A stretch of 64,000 nucleotides of DNA from Flectonema sp. DT1601 (lineage: Eukaryota; Euglenozoa; Diplonemea; Diplonemida; Diplonemidae): assembly GCA_964019425.1 (NCBI GenBank), contig OZ025785.1, positions 457,501 to 521,500 on the forward strand. Direction: 5' to 3'. Every line of letters begins with the position of its first letter. Within the stretch, counting starts at the first letter, position 1. Positions 30,278 to 40,477 of this stretch are shown here, piece after piece. A program made the position numbers and the translations under genes. The notes below the pieces were generated by a model that ran no database searches, was not told the origin of the DNA, and worked only from the letters and a program-made list of their open reading frames with translations.

Positions 30278-33200
30278 ATGTTGCGGATTGCTGTCGCTTC
30301 ATCAGCAGTAGCTGTCGCTTTGGGATGCTTCCCAACTTGCGATGATGACTGCAACAGATTATCACCTCCACAACTTGGTGAGGTGACTAGACTGAGGAAA
30401 CTTAAGGAGAAGTGTACTTCTGGAGAGGAAGTTGTGTTCAACGTTGACTACAATCCTTGTACTCATAATTTAGATTATAAAGTACGAACACCAGACAATT
30501 GTGAACAGAGACAGGGAAATGTGTTTACATGCAAGAACAATAAGAGGTGTAAAGTTATCCCATTCCTTACTGAATTAAAGTTCTGTGACTGCTCTTCAAG
30601 CCCAGGACCTTCACCTCCAACTACTCCAACCAACCCATGCGGTAGTAAATGTGGAGCTGAAGAGATATGTTACATGAGGGATGTTATCTGTAATACTTTT
30701 AGTTGTCATCCAGTCCCAACATGTATTACTAACCACTGTATGTTTAGCAAGTGTGGATATGGTAACGATTGCGTCATCACAGACCACGGAGATTCATCGA
30801 CCTGCAAGCCTTGGTCTGAGATTGGATGTTTTGACAAGCCGTGCAAGGCAGGATACACTTGTGTTGATGTTAAGAGAGTCTGCAAGACTGCCCCATGTTA
30901 TCAATATGAGTGTAGTTGGGAAGCACCAGCTCCAGTTCACTGTACGGCCGAAGCTAAGAAGTGTCCTGATGGCTCCTCCGTTGGAAGAGATTCCAACAAC
31001 AACTGTGAGTTCCACCCTTGCCCTGATCCATGTGGAGGAAGTTGTTTGTTTAACCAAGATTGCTTAATTCAGAAGATTAAGTGTCCTGAGGGAATGGTTT
31101 GTACACCACGCGCTGTTTGCTTTGACAAGCCTTGCAACAGGAGGTGTCCAAAGGGTGACGTTTGTGAACACATGGTTGCTCCGTGTCTGATTCCACCATG
31201 CCCAGTAGTTGAGACGTGTAAAACTGTTGTTCAGCCAAAGTGTGACAAGAAGTGCCCAAAGGGTGAGGTTTGTGAGATCGTTGTTGCTCCGTGTCTGACT
31301 CCTCCGTGCCCAGAGTTCCCAACATGCAAACCTGTCGTTCAAGTGTGTACGGATGATGCGAAGCAATGTCAAGATGGCTCCTTCGTTGGAAGAGATTCCA
31401 ACAACAACTGTGAGTTCCACCCTTGCCCTGATCCATGTGATGGAGCTTGTAAGTTCAATCAGGACTGCTTGTTGAAGAATGTAATTACGTGTCCTGAGGG
31501 AATGGTGTGCCCTCCGACTGTTGTTTGCGTTGATAAGCCTTGCAACAAGAAGTGTCCAAAGGGTGACGTTTGCGAGCTCATAGTTGCTCCGTGTCTGATT
31601 CCACCATGTCCAGTAGTTGAGACGTGTAAACCACTTTCACCTCCAACTACTCCAACCAACCCATGCGGTAGTAAATGTGGAGCTGAAGAGATATGTTACA
31701 TGAGGGATATTATCTGTAATACTTTTAGTTGTCATCCAGTCCCAACATGTATTACTAACCACTGTATGTTTAGCAAGTGTGGATATGGTAACGATTGCGT
31801 CATCACAGACCACGGAGATTCATCGACCTGCAAGCCTTGGTCTGAGATTGGATGTTCTGACAAGCCGTGCAAGGCAGGATACACTTGTGTTGATGTAAAG
31901 AGAGTCTGCAAGACTGCCCCATGTTATCAATATGAGTGTAGTTGGGAAGCACCAGCTCCAGTTCACTGTACGGCCGAAGCTAAGAAGTGTCCTGATGGCT
32001 CCTCCGTTGGAAGAGATTCCAACAACAACTGTGAGTTCCACCCTTGCCCTGATCCATGTGGAGGAAGTTGTTTGTTTAACCAAGATTGCTTAATTCAGAA
32101 GATTAAGTGTCCTGAGGGAATGGTTTGTACACCACGCGCTGTTTGCTTTGACAAGCCTTGCAACAAGAAGTGTCCAAAGGGTGACGTTTGTGAACACATG
32201 GTTGCTCCGTGTCTGATTCCACCATGCCCAGTAGTTGAGACGTGTAAAACTGTTGTTCAGCCAAAGTGTGACAAGAAGTGCCCAAAGGGTGAGGTTTGTG
32301 AGATCGTTGTTGCTCCATGTCTGATTCCTCCGTGCCCGGAGTTCCCAACATGCAAACCTGTCGTTCAAGTGTGTACGGATGATGCGAAGCAATGTCAAGA
32401 TGGCTCCTTCGTTGGGAGAGATTCCAACAACAACTGTGAGTTCCACCCATGCCCTGATCCATGTGATGGAGCTTGTAAGTTCAATCAGGACTGCTTGTTG
32501 AAGAACGTAATTACGTGTCCTGAGGGAATGGTGTGCCCTCCGATTGTTGTTTGCGTTGACAAGCCTTGCAACAGGAGGTGTCCAAAGGGTGACGTTTGCG
32601 AGCTCATGGTTGCTCCGTGTCTGATTCCACCATGTCCAGTAGTTGAGACGTGTAAAATTGTTGTTCAGCCAAAGTGTGACAAGGAGTGCCCAAAGGGTGA
32701 AGAATGTGAATTAATTGACACCCCTTGTCCATTCCCTCCATGCTCAAAGGCTGAGATCTGTTCACCAATTGGATGTGGTGATGATCTAAAAGACTGTTCA
32801 GATGGAAGTAGTGTTGAGAGAGATCCAAAGAACGGTTGTCAGTTCTTCCCGTGTCCTGTTGATGGTGAATGTGAAGATGAAGATGATTGTGAAGGCTGGA
32901 ATTTCTGTATTGAGGGTAAGTGTGTTGATGCATTTGAGGGAACTTGTAATTCCGTTAAAGACTGTAACGGTTACGGATGCTACTACAACGACAACAAGGA
33001 ACCAACTTGTCGTACCACCTGCATGGGAGAACCAACCTGGTTGTGTGACAAGAACCACCTCTGTTTGGGAGATGAGTGTGTTGATATGAAGCAGTGTAAG
33101 ACTAACTGTGGAAACCTTGTTCCTCATTTATTTAAAGGAAATGACGACGGAGACAACAGTTGTAATGAATGCACCTGCTTCAATGGTGACTACAGCTGTA

Positions 33201-33970
33201 CTGAGAGAGGTTGCACCGGTGATGAGACTTGTGGGGGACCTTCACCACCAACTACTCCAACCAACCCATGCGGTAGTAAATGTGGAGCTGAAGAGATATG
33301 TTACATGAGGGATGTTATCTGTAATACTTTTAGTTGTCATCCAGTCCCAACATGTATTACTAACCACTGTATGTTTAGCAAGTGTGAATATGGTAACGAT
33401 TGCGTCATCACAGACCACGGAGATTCATCGACCTGCAAGCCTTGGTCTGAGATTGGATGTTTTGACAAGCCGTGCAAGGCAGGATACACTTGTGTTGATG
33501 TTAAGAGAGTCTGCAAGACTGCCCCTTGTTATCAATATGAGTGTAGTTGGGAAGCACCAGCTCCAGTTCACTGTACGGCCGATGCTAAGAAGTGTCCTGA
33601 TGGCTCCTCCGTTGGAAGAGATTCCAACAACAACTGTGAGTTCCACCCTTGCCCTGATCCATGTGGAGGAAGTTGTTTGTTTAACCAAGATTGCTTAATT
33701 CAGAAGATTAAGTGTCCTGAGGGAATGGTTTGTACACCACGCGCTGTTTGCTTTGACAAGCCTTGCAACAGGAGGTGTCCAAAGGGTGACGTTTGTGAAC
33801 ACATGGTTGCTCCGTGTCTGATTCCACCATGCCCAGTAGTTGAGACGTGTAAAACTGTTGTTCAGCCAAAGTGTGACAAGAAGTGCCCAAAGGGTGAGGT
33901 TTGTGAGATCGTTGTTGCTCCATGTCTGATTCCACCATGTCCGGAGTTCCCAACATGCAAGCCTAAATAA
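30278..33970 (+). CDS. Secreted cysteine-rich repeat protein 2 (1230 residues)
   Basis: It is the tandem paralogue of the 24385 gene, with the same signal peptide and the same order: two 342-residue units (30617 and 31643), the same unique spacer, then only the partial terminal unit (33248 to the stop). It is exactly 342 residues shorter than protein 1, i.e. one whole unit. Substitutions are few (for example KK/RR in CNKKCPKG and Ile/Val or Thr changes after CYMRD) and are shared in a patchwork between units of the two genes, suggesting gene conversion. No transmembrane anchor is seen. Role in an extracellular matrix, cyst wall or surface coat is only a guess. Confidence 0.85.
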   Translation: MLRIAVASSAVAVALGCFPTCDDDCNRLSPPQLGEVTRLRKLKEKCTSGEEVVFNVDYNPCTHNLDYKVRTPDNCEQRQGNVFTCKNNKRCKVIPFLTELKFCDCSSSPGPSPPTTPTNPCGSKCGAEEICYMRDVICNTFSCHPVPTCITNHCMFSKCGYGNDCVITDHGDSSTCKPWSEIGCFDKPCKAGYTCVDVKRVCKTAPCYQYECSWEAPAPVHCTAEAKKCPDGSSVGRDSNNNCEFHPCPDPCGGSCLFNQDCLIQKIKCPEGMVCTPRAVCFDKPCNRRCPKGDVCEHMVAPCLIPPCPVVETCKTVVQPKCDKKCPKGEVCEIVVAPCLTPPCPEFPTCKPVVQVCTDDAKQCQDGSFVGRDSNNNCEFHPCPDPCDGACKFNQDCLLKNVITCPEGMVCPPTVVCVDKPCNKKCPKGDVCELIVAPCLIPPCPVVETCKPLSPPTTPTNPCGSKCGAEEICYMRDIICNTFSCHPVPTCITNHCMFSKCGYGNDCVITDHGDSSTCKPWSEIGCSDKPCKAGYTCVDVKRVCKTAPCYQYECSWEAPAPVHCTAEAKKCPDGSSVGRDSNNNCEFHPCPDPCGGSCLFNQDCLIQKIKCPEGMVCTPRAVCFDKPCNKKCPKGDVCEHMVAPCLIPPCPVVETCKTVVQPKCDKKCPKGEVCEIVVAPCLIPPCPEFPTCKPVVQVCTDDAKQCQDGSFVGRDSNNNCEFHPCPDPCDGACKFNQDCLLKNVITCPEGMVCPPIVVCVDKPCNRRCPKGDVCELMVAPCLIPPCPVVETCKIVVQPKCDKECPKGEECELIDTPCPFPPCSKAEICSPIGCGDDLKDCSDGSSVERDPKNGCQFFPCPVDGECEDEDDCEGWNFCIEGKCVDAFEGTCNSVKDCNGYGCYYNDNKEPTCRTTCMGEPTWLCDKNHLCLGDECVDMKQCKTNCGNLVPHLFKGNDDGDNSCNECTCFNGDYSCTERGCTGDETCGGPSPPTTPTNPCGSKCGAEEICYMRDVICNTFSCHPVPTCITNHCMFSKCEYGNDCVITDHGDSSTCKPWSEIGCFDKPCKAGYTCVDVKRVCKTAPCYQYECSWEAPAPVHCTADAKKCPDGSSVGRDSNNNCEFHPCPDPCGGSCLFNQDCLIQKIKCPEGMVCTPRAVCFDKPCNRRCPKGDVCEHMVAPCLIPPCPVVETCKTVVQPKCDKKCPKGEVCEIVVAPCLIPPCPEFPTCKPK

Positions 33971-34942
33971 ATTATATCAACCAATATTTTTACTTTTTTC
34001 TATTTATAATTTCATTTGAATAACAGTTTGTAACTGATATTAACTACACCTTTCTGTTGTAAAGGTTTGGTGACTTGAAGTTTTATAAAACTGATTCCCA
34101 ATTCACAAGTCAGTGTCTCCATGGAGAAACGCGGCATCGATCCGTGCTGATATTCTTCTTTGAATACACAATAGACTCTCACTGTTTCATTAGTGATAAA
34201 TTAACTAAACTGAATGAATACAATCAGTATCTCTTAATGAGAAAGGCGGCTTTATTGTCGTGCTGATCAAGTTCTTTAAACGAAACAGTTTTTAATCCTT
34301 TCTCTCCAGAACCACGTTAGCATCTCGCTTGAGAAATGCGGCTTAAATGCCGAGCTAATGGTTTCATCCGATTATTTGATAATTTCTTTAGTTGTGTACT
34401 TCTGGAGGGGAAGTATCTTGTTCTTGTTTTCTTTTATTCAAAATTATTCTTTCGGATCAAACAAAACTTTAATGTTTGTTTTGTCTTGGATTCCTTTCCT
34501 CTCTTGTTGATGGTAACTGTGAGTGTTGTCTAACTTTTGATTTATTATTATTTTTCTACAGGAAGAGGAAATAAATTGAGAGTCAACCGAAGCTACATAA
34601 CAATCCTAGTAAGAGGAGTCTAATTACGTTGATATTGTCCTCGTAGCTCTGGAGAGTTAACCCGATGCTCTTTAGTTTGCTGTCTATCAGAGATGCACAT
34701 TACACAATGTATTGGACTTCGTTATCTATCTAGTCACATTATCATTGTGTGGTTTTAATTACAATTCCGTAATATTATTATAACTGAACCCTCCTCTCAG
34801 TACAGTCTGCAAGGAATACTTAAAAAGGCTACAGTTCACTGTGTCCTCATATTGTCGTTGCTTTAATTATTCCAAAATATCTTTATTTAGTAAGACGAAA
34901 TATGTATGTAAACTACCTCTCCCCTCAGCTATCAATAATTAT
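33971..34942. repeat. 3' flank of cysteine-rich gene 2, end of the segmental duplication
   Basis: It mirrors the 3' flank of gene 1 until about 34875, with a small insertion at about 34574-34621. The homology ends about 70 bases before the next gene's ATG, which follows a pyrimidine-rich cag. Confidence 0.65.
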
Positions 34943-35740
34943 ATGGCATGGAAGCAGACTAGACTACTACATGTCGGACGAGGTTGGGAGAAGACAATTG
35001 TCACTAAGAGTGGATCATCGCTACTAAATGACTCATCAGAGATGGCAAAATCACATCCATCTTTGATAGTTACCAAGACGACGGATGCTTTGGGACCGTT
35101 GGAAATGAAAAGACGAGTTGAACGTTTTTATGATTGGGCTAAGGAAGAATGGTATTATAGATGGACGAGTCGTTATTTGTTGTTGGTCATCGTGTATACT
35201 TTGTACGTAATTAGAAATCGTCATTTACAACTAAAATCATTAAATAATAAAAATAATTATGAAATAGCAAGTGAAAATCATTTTACGTTAACTGAGAAAG
35301 AATCAAAGGACAATAGGTCTAAGGTGACTGAATTGTTGACTTTATTTTCGACAACGATACCGAAACCTACATCAGATCAAATTTCAGATCTTAAAAAAAA
35401 AATTGAATTGATAATGAACCCGAGACAGATCTCAGCGAGTCAAGCTTGGGAAGATATTTGTGATAAAAAAAGACAACGAGATCTCAAAGAATTGGAAGCT
35501 TATCGACGATCGAATCAACTGGAAGCTATCCAACGAGGAACTTCACAAATAGTATCTCAGAAATCAGACGGCTCTGTAAATATCAACATTCTAAATACCT
35601 CAACGCCATCTTACGGTCTAATTCAGCCAGAAATTCCTGCGGAACTTGCAAAGAGGATCGAAGATGAAAAGATGAAAGCAAAAGAATCACAAGAAAACAT
35701 TAATTGGATAACTGAGTTGGCTAATTCTGGTAAGAAATAA
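34943..35740 (+). CDS. Unknown protein with one membrane segment (265 residues)
   Basis: The frame stays open upstream, but the first ATG is at 34943 (MAWKQTRLLHVGRGWEK); the upstream part belongs to the duplicated flank and starts with a GTG. After a basic N-terminus there is one hydrophobic span at about residues 87-103 (RYLLLVIVYTLYVI), then a charged, coiled-coil-like C-terminal half with a KKRQRDLKELEAYRR segment. The basic N-terminus could be an organelle-targeting sequence. No family is recognised. A degraded copy of its C-terminus follows at 35848-35935. Confidence 0.6.
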   Translation: MAWKQTRLLHVGRGWEKTIVTKSGSSLLNDSSEMAKSHPSLIVTKTTDALGPLEMKRRVERFYDWAKEEWYYRWTSRYLLLVIVYTLYVIRNRHLQLKSLNNKNNYEIASENHFTLTEKESKDNRSKVTELLTLFSTTIPKPTSDQISDLKKKIELIMNPRQISASQAWEDICDKKRQRDLKELEAYRRSNQLEAIQRGTSQIVSQKSDGSVNINILNTSTPSYGLIQPEIPAELAKRIEDEKMKAKESQENINWITELANSGKK

Positions 35741-35786
35741 TCAACACAGTAACGTGATCTCCTCCACGAAACATGTCATGTTTTAA

Positions 35787-35981
35787 ATGTCTAACCGAGA
35801 GGGAAAAAAACAAAAAAAAAGAAAGAAAAAAAAAAACAAAAAAAAAACAACAACACCATCATACAGGCTGTTTGTAACTGCAGAGCTTTCTAAGAAGATT
35901 GAAGAAGAAGAGAAAATGCAAGAAAAGCAACTGATGACTAGTCAGGTATTCTCTAAGACAAGGTTTTCGATACTAAGTTAA
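35787..35981 (+). pseudogene. Degenerate partial duplicate of the preceding gene's 3' end
   Basis: After a Lys-rich A-run stretch, TTPSYRLFVTAELSKKIEEE parallels TPSYGLIQPEIPAELAKRIEDE near the end of the 34943 gene, and the DNA is also similar. The frame then diverges. It is most simply a decayed partial tandem duplication, though a 64-residue ORF remains open. Confidence 0.55.
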
Positions 35982-36387
35982 CAACGAGAAGAATAAAATG
36001 ATGGAAAAAAAAAGCACTTCTAATGATGTGCGCTCCCAGTTGGAATCGTTAATTCATTTTTTATATCGTTTGGTGTGTGTGTGAGTTGTGCAAGGATGTC
36101 ACTCCGTCAAAAATACAACAAAACAATTGAAATATCTGATTTTTTTTTTGTTTTGTTTTAATCAAAAGTGGGAGGGTTTGCTTATTTCTGTTTTGGAAAA
36201 AAAAAAAAAAAAAAAAAAAAAAAATAGTTTCTTGTTGTATAAGGTTACTTTAATTACAATCAGGCTTCCACTAGTGCAGAATGAAAAACGAATCAGGGCA
36301 TTAAGAACAGCACTATGGCTGTATTTCTTCTCTTTTCTCTTATCAATCTCTTTTTCAAACACAAAAAGTAAATTAATATTTAAAAAG

Positions 36388-37755
36388 ATGTGGATAGAAG
36401 ACGACAATTCACCGACGGATACCACTCCCGAGTCTACTTCAATTGATCCCTCAGAGCTGACTTGTCAACTGTGTTTGAATTTATTTGATATTCCCTTATT
36501 ACTACCGTGTGGTCATACCATCTGTAGGAGTTGTGTCGCAACACTGACGGAAGAAGAAACAATTATATGCCCTACCTGCAACAGGTTGACAGTTTTAGAA
36601 GGAAATGTTTCTCTGAAAATCAACTATGAAATTAGTAACCAGTTGGATAAAATAAAACAAAATGTAACTAACACACCTCCAGCAACTGTACAGGAATGTG
36701 ATAAATGTGAAATTGAAAAAGGGACTTTGAAATGTTCAACATGTGATATTATATTGTGTGAAAATTGTAATAAAGAGCACCACCGAGGTAAGCTACGAAA
36801 CCACGTTATATCAAACGACGTTGACCGTTTCAAACAAAATCGTTATTGTTCCATAATCGGACATGAAGATTATCGACTTAACTTAGTTGGAGGAAATGGT
36901 GATTTGATTTGTTTTTTATGTTGTCAACAAAGTGATCTTCAATCGCAATGCATCTCTCTCCAAGAAGCAACAGTGAGTACAAAGAATAGCCTTTCAACGT
37001 GGTTGTGTCAGTCACAGCAGACTAAGGTTGACTTACAACAGAAGGTATCACAAATTGATGTTGTGATAAATGAAATAAGAGAATCAGCTCAAAGTGAAGT
37101 TCAAAGAATAAGACATTTCATCACAACACTTCGAACAGCATTGGATGAGAAGGAACTTGCACTCGTTGATTCAATTTCTAAACATAAAAACAGTCAATTG
37201 AAAAATTTAAATGTTCTACGTGAGGTTGTTACTTCAAACATTTCTCTTTTAAACATCGAATCCACTCGAGTGTCTACTTCTATAAAAACATCTGACCAAC
37301 TACCTGACTCAGACTGTTTTGGAGCAATGCGATGTCAGCTTATGCAGCTTGAATCAATTTCAATGAGTAAGTTAGGATCTGATATGGGATTGAGTGCACC
37401 TCTTCCATCACTAGTAAAACCTCGAGTGGTTTTTAATGATATCGACGTTGAGAATTCAGCGTCTCTGACGTATGATGTAATTTTGTCTGAAAAGATTCCT
37501 CGAAAATCACTGACTCCTTCATCGTCGATTGCGACTGCTCGACCGAATGACCATCAAATATCATATCGTAGTAGTCGTTCTCGTAGTCCTGTGAAGAGAA
37601 CGATCACTCCTCGTAAAATTGGTATTTCAAAAAAATCAAATCGACCGTCTATCAGAACGAGTACACCCCCGGGTGATATTATGGCAGTTCAGACTAAACG
37701 TCATTATCCAATATCGAGGTCGTTATCAACTCATAATAGAGATCACAAGGGTTGA
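36388..37755 (+). CDS. RING and B-box (TRIM-like) protein
   Basis: The start is ATG at 36388; the frame is open further upstream only through an A-run with a GTG. From this start the protein has 455 residues. A C3HC4 RING spans about 26-68 (CQLC, LPCGHTICRSC, CPTC). A B-box-type zinc finger follows at about 104-142 (CDKC, CSTCDIILCENC, EHHRGKLRNH). A coiled coil spans about 190-300, and a Ser/Arg-rich tail follows. This RBCC order defines TRIM E3 ubiquitin ligases; no C-terminal SPRY or NHL domain is visible. All RING metal ligands are present, so ligase activity is plausible. A partial copy of its 3' half lies just downstream. Confidence 0.8.
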   Translation: MWIEDDNSPTDTTPESTSIDPSELTCQLCLNLFDIPLLLPCGHTICRSCVATLTEEETIICPTCNRLTVLEGNVSLKINYEISNQLDKIKQNVTNTPPATVQECDKCEIEKGTLKCSTCDIILCENCNKEHHRGKLRNHVISNDVDRFKQNRYCSIIGHEDYRLNLVGGNGDLICFLCCQQSDLQSQCISLQEATVSTKNSLSTWLCQSQQTKVDLQQKVSQIDVVINEIRESAQSEVQRIRHFITTLRTALDEKELALVDSISKHKNSQLKNLNVLREVVTSNISLLNIESTRVSTSIKTSDQLPDSDCFGAMRCQLMQLESISMSKLGSDMGLSAPLPSLVKPRVVFNDIDVENSASLTYDVILSEKIPRKSLTPSSSIATARPNDHQISYRSSRSRSPVKRTITPRKIGISKKSNRPSIRTSTPPGDIMAVQTKRHYPISRSLSTHNRDHKG

Positions 37756-37827
37756 GATTATCTAATTAAAAAAATAGAAAAGAGAAACAACAACAAAACC
37801 TTCCAATACGACTTTCATTTCAGTTAC

Positions 37828-38010
37828 CGTGAGGTAGTTACTTCAAACATATCTCTTTTAAACATCGAATCCACTCGAGTGTCTACTTCTATAAAAACAT
37901 CTGACCAACTACCTGACTCAGACTGTTTTGGAGCAATGCGATGTCAGCTTATGCAGCTTGAATCAATTTCAATGAGTAAGTTAGGATCTGATATGGGATT
38001 GAGTGCACCT
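37828..38010 (+). pseudogene. Partial copy of the RING/B-box gene 3' region
   Basis: Bases 37828-38010 match about 37223-37402 of the gene almost perfectly, then jump to sequence matching 37735-37780 plus the following A-rich flank. So it is a duplicate with about 330 bases deleted. It has no start and stops soon after the join. Confidence 0.75.
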
Positions 38011-38488
38011 CGAAAAGTATAATAGAGATCACAAGGGTTGAGATTATCTGATTAAAAAAATAGAAAAGAGAAAAAACAACCACAAAACCTTCCAATACGA
38101 CTCTCATTTCAGTTACGTTAATCGTAAAAAAAAAAAAAAAATAACAACAACAGCGAGCGCTATAGACTTAATTTATTAACGTCGGTTATTAGTTTTTTAA
38201 TGAATGATTCCTTCATTAATTATGTCAGGAAAAATAAAATAAAATTCGGGCACTCTTTTTGTGAACGGGTTTATCTGGTGGGTCTCAAGACGCGTGTAGT
38301 GTGTTATAAAGTCAAGCATTCAACGATACGTATTTGACCACCTAAAAAAATTAAATTTCCGATAAAAAAAAAAAATATAAACTCGATATATTTTTGTCTT
38401 GTATGTTACTGTTGTATATTTACTTATAATTATTCTTCTTAAATAGGATTCTTAATTATTGATATTGGGATCTTATGTTCTCATCCAA
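38011..38488. other. Intergenic; first ~100 bases are a copied 3' flank
   Basis: Bases 38011-38120 repeat the 3' flank of the RING/B-box gene. The rest is AT-rich with A-runs, and no further feature is seen. Confidence 0.6.
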
Positions 38489-40477
38489 ATGGAAGGGAGT
38501 GATGCAGACATGCGAGGAACTATATCAAAGTTCATAAAATCAGATGATGAATTACTTAACTGTGATGACAGTCCTGAATTAGTTGTCTCGACTGTCGAAT
38601 CAAATTCTGTCGTGAGGTCCAGATGTCCGCTAGCACCTAAAAAACCACATCCACCATCACCACCACCGAAATCATTGTCACGGTCACCTCTTGCAAAGAT
38701 TGCGAGTAATCAGGTTAACTTTAATTCTGATTCTATTCCTGAAAAAGATTTAATTTTTGGAGGAGGAAGTCCGTCGATGTCACTACTAGCTCAGAAGGTT
38801 AGAGAACAAATCGTGTCGAAGATAATTGTAGTGTTAGGTCCTTATGCTGCAGTTGGACCTCAGCATATGCAGAGATACGCACCGAGTAGCGAGACGGGTG
38901 TTGGTGGTGTTCAAAATACTCAACCTCTATTGTCACTTGAGTTGGTAAATACGACGTTGCCAGGTTTGAAAGATCGATTGTTAAATTTAGGATTCTCGTC
39001 TTTAGAAGAAGCTAATAATGAAAAATTATATAAATCAGATCCTACTTTGCTTTGTGATGTTTGGAGAGATTTGTGGCCGACATCATCGAAGCCACTTCTT
39101 CCACACATTCTTTGTAAAATTTTATCAGAGAAAGGACTGCTACTTAGGGTATATTCCTACAACATGGAAAGTCTTGAACGTGCCATTGGTATCCCCAGAT
39201 CCAAAGTAATAGAGCTTAACGGAACTTTTGGAGCTGCCCACTGCATTGAATGTGATAGAGAACACATGTCGACGTATTTAAAAGAAAAATTACATAAAAA
39301 TCAAAGACCAAAATGTACATTCAAATCATGTAAAGGATTAGTAAGGCCTAGTATATATATGAAAGGACAGAAGAAAGAACCTCCTCATTCAAGGATTATT
39401 GAAACAGACATGAACCAGTGTGATCTAGTGATTAGCATCGGAACTATTGGATCAAATGTATCAGATTTAGTTGATGTGTTAGCACCAAGACTAATCGTTA
39501 ATACGTTGAAGGCTTCATTCACAAATCAAGTCATCGACAGTGATAATGCCCATCGAGATGTGGTAAGACACTGCATCTCAGATGGGTTGATAGAATTTAT
39601 CAAAGAGTGTAACTATGAAACACATGTGAGAGAACTACTACCAACATCATTGTGTAGATCTTTACAAGTTAAGATGGATGAGTTTGATTGTGAAAGTATT
39701 GTACGTAGCCACCCTGTTCTTACTGATAACGGTGGTATCTTAAAAAGGACAATTGTCTCAACCACATCATTACTAAACTTTCCTCATCATAACCGAAAAA
39801 ATCGACAGGTACGGAGACGTGCTCCAGCACCTCCAATTCGTTCGTTTAATCAAGTTATAGATTTTAATAAAACAATCTGTCGATCTGCTACTCGATCTGC
39901 TTCAGCCGGACCGAATATTCCCATGACGGGGAATCGAACTCCACAGGTAAAACCTCTTAGCGCTCCGTCAACTCAATTTGTAAAGGATAAAACAGTTCAA
40001 TTTGACCCATGTATAAAGTATATATCTGAAGATCAAGAAATCTCAACAGGAAGTGGAATCCTAAACTCCGGAGGAGACTTTTTAAGAACACCAAATGTGT
40101 CTCCTCTTGCAGGATCGTTGGTGTCAAGTCCAAGTATGTACAGCAGCAATGTGAGTAACGGTTCAATGTCTCCGTTTGCGTTATTACCGCTTGTTTCAGT
40201 TGATGTGTTGTCACCGTTATTGTCACCAACACCACCACCACTTGATGTTGGTAGGCTCCCGTTACAGATATCGAGTGTGACTGAGAGTTCTTTGGATGAA
40301 ACGGTCCCCGTTGGACATCTACCTCCGCCTATTAAGTGTCGTTCTAGGCCTGTGAATCCTCTTTCGGATGTTGAAGGGGTCAGATTACTGTCGGAAACAA
40401 TAAGTTTATCTCCTCCTAAGAGAAATGTCGTGAGAGGAACTCCTAAAGTAATGCCGCTTGTTAAGCCATTTCGGTGA
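38489..40477 (+). CDS. Sirtuin-like protein with degenerate active site
   Basis: The first ATG of the open frame is at 38489, giving 662 residues. A sirtuin core lies at about 90-375. LLRVYSYNMESLERAIGI corresponds to the usual TQNID region, VIELNGTFGAAHC to the catalytic HG region, a CIEC (252/255) and CTFKSC (276/281) pair to the structural zinc site, and DLVISIGTIGSNV to the GTS region. The catalytic His is Asn244, the GAGxS loop is replaced by GPYAAVGPQ, and the TQNID Asp is Glu. Deacylase activity is therefore unlikely. A long Pro/Ser-rich tail follows, unusual for the family. It may be a binding or scaffold protein. The family call rests on motif order. Confidence 0.7.
   Translation: MEGSDADMRGTISKFIKSDDELLNCDDSPELVVSTVESNSVVRSRCPLAPKKPHPPSPPPKSLSRSPLAKIASNQVNFNSDSIPEKDLIFGGGSPSMSLLAQKVREQIVSKIIVVLGPYAAVGPQHMQRYAPSSETGVGGVQNTQPLLSLELVNTTLPGLKDRLLNLGFSSLEEANNEKLYKSDPTLLCDVWRDLWPTSSKPLLPHILCKILSEKGLLLRVYSYNMESLERAIGIPRSKVIELNGTFGAAHCIECDREHMSTYLKEKLHKNQRPKCTFKSCKGLVRPSIYMKGQKKEPPHSRIIETDMNQCDLVISIGTIGSNVSDLVDVLAPRLIVNTLKASFTNQVIDSDNAHRDVVRHCISDGLIEFIKECNYETHVRELLPTSLCRSLQVKMDEFDCESIVRSHPVLTDNGGILKRTIVSTTSLLNFPHHNRKNRQVRRRAPAPPIRSFNQVIDFNKTICRSATRSASAGPNIPMTGNRTPQVKPLSAPSTQFVKDKTVQFDPCIKYISEDQEISTGSGILNSGGDFLRTPNVSPLAGSLVSSPSMYSSNVSNGSMSPFALLPLVSVDVLSPLLSPTPPPLDVGRLPLQISSVTESSLDETVPVGHLPPPIKCRSRPVNPLSDVEGVRLLSETISLSPPKRNVVRGTPKVMPLVKPFR

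Noticed and set aside
24860-33956. Long antisense and alternate-frame ORFs throughout the cysteine-rich genes
   Set aside because: They recur in the same position in every repeat unit and reflect the codon bias of the real frame; none has a family signature.
24385-33970. Variant-surface-protein (Giardia-type) identity for the cysteine-rich proteins
   Set aside because: There is no C-terminal membrane span or conserved cytoplasmic tail, and the CxxC pattern differs.
34841-36387. Upstream extensions of the 34943 and 36388 genes
   Set aside because: They begin with GTG and cover duplicated flank or A-run sequence; the first ATGs are better starts. The same applies to the TTG at 38459.
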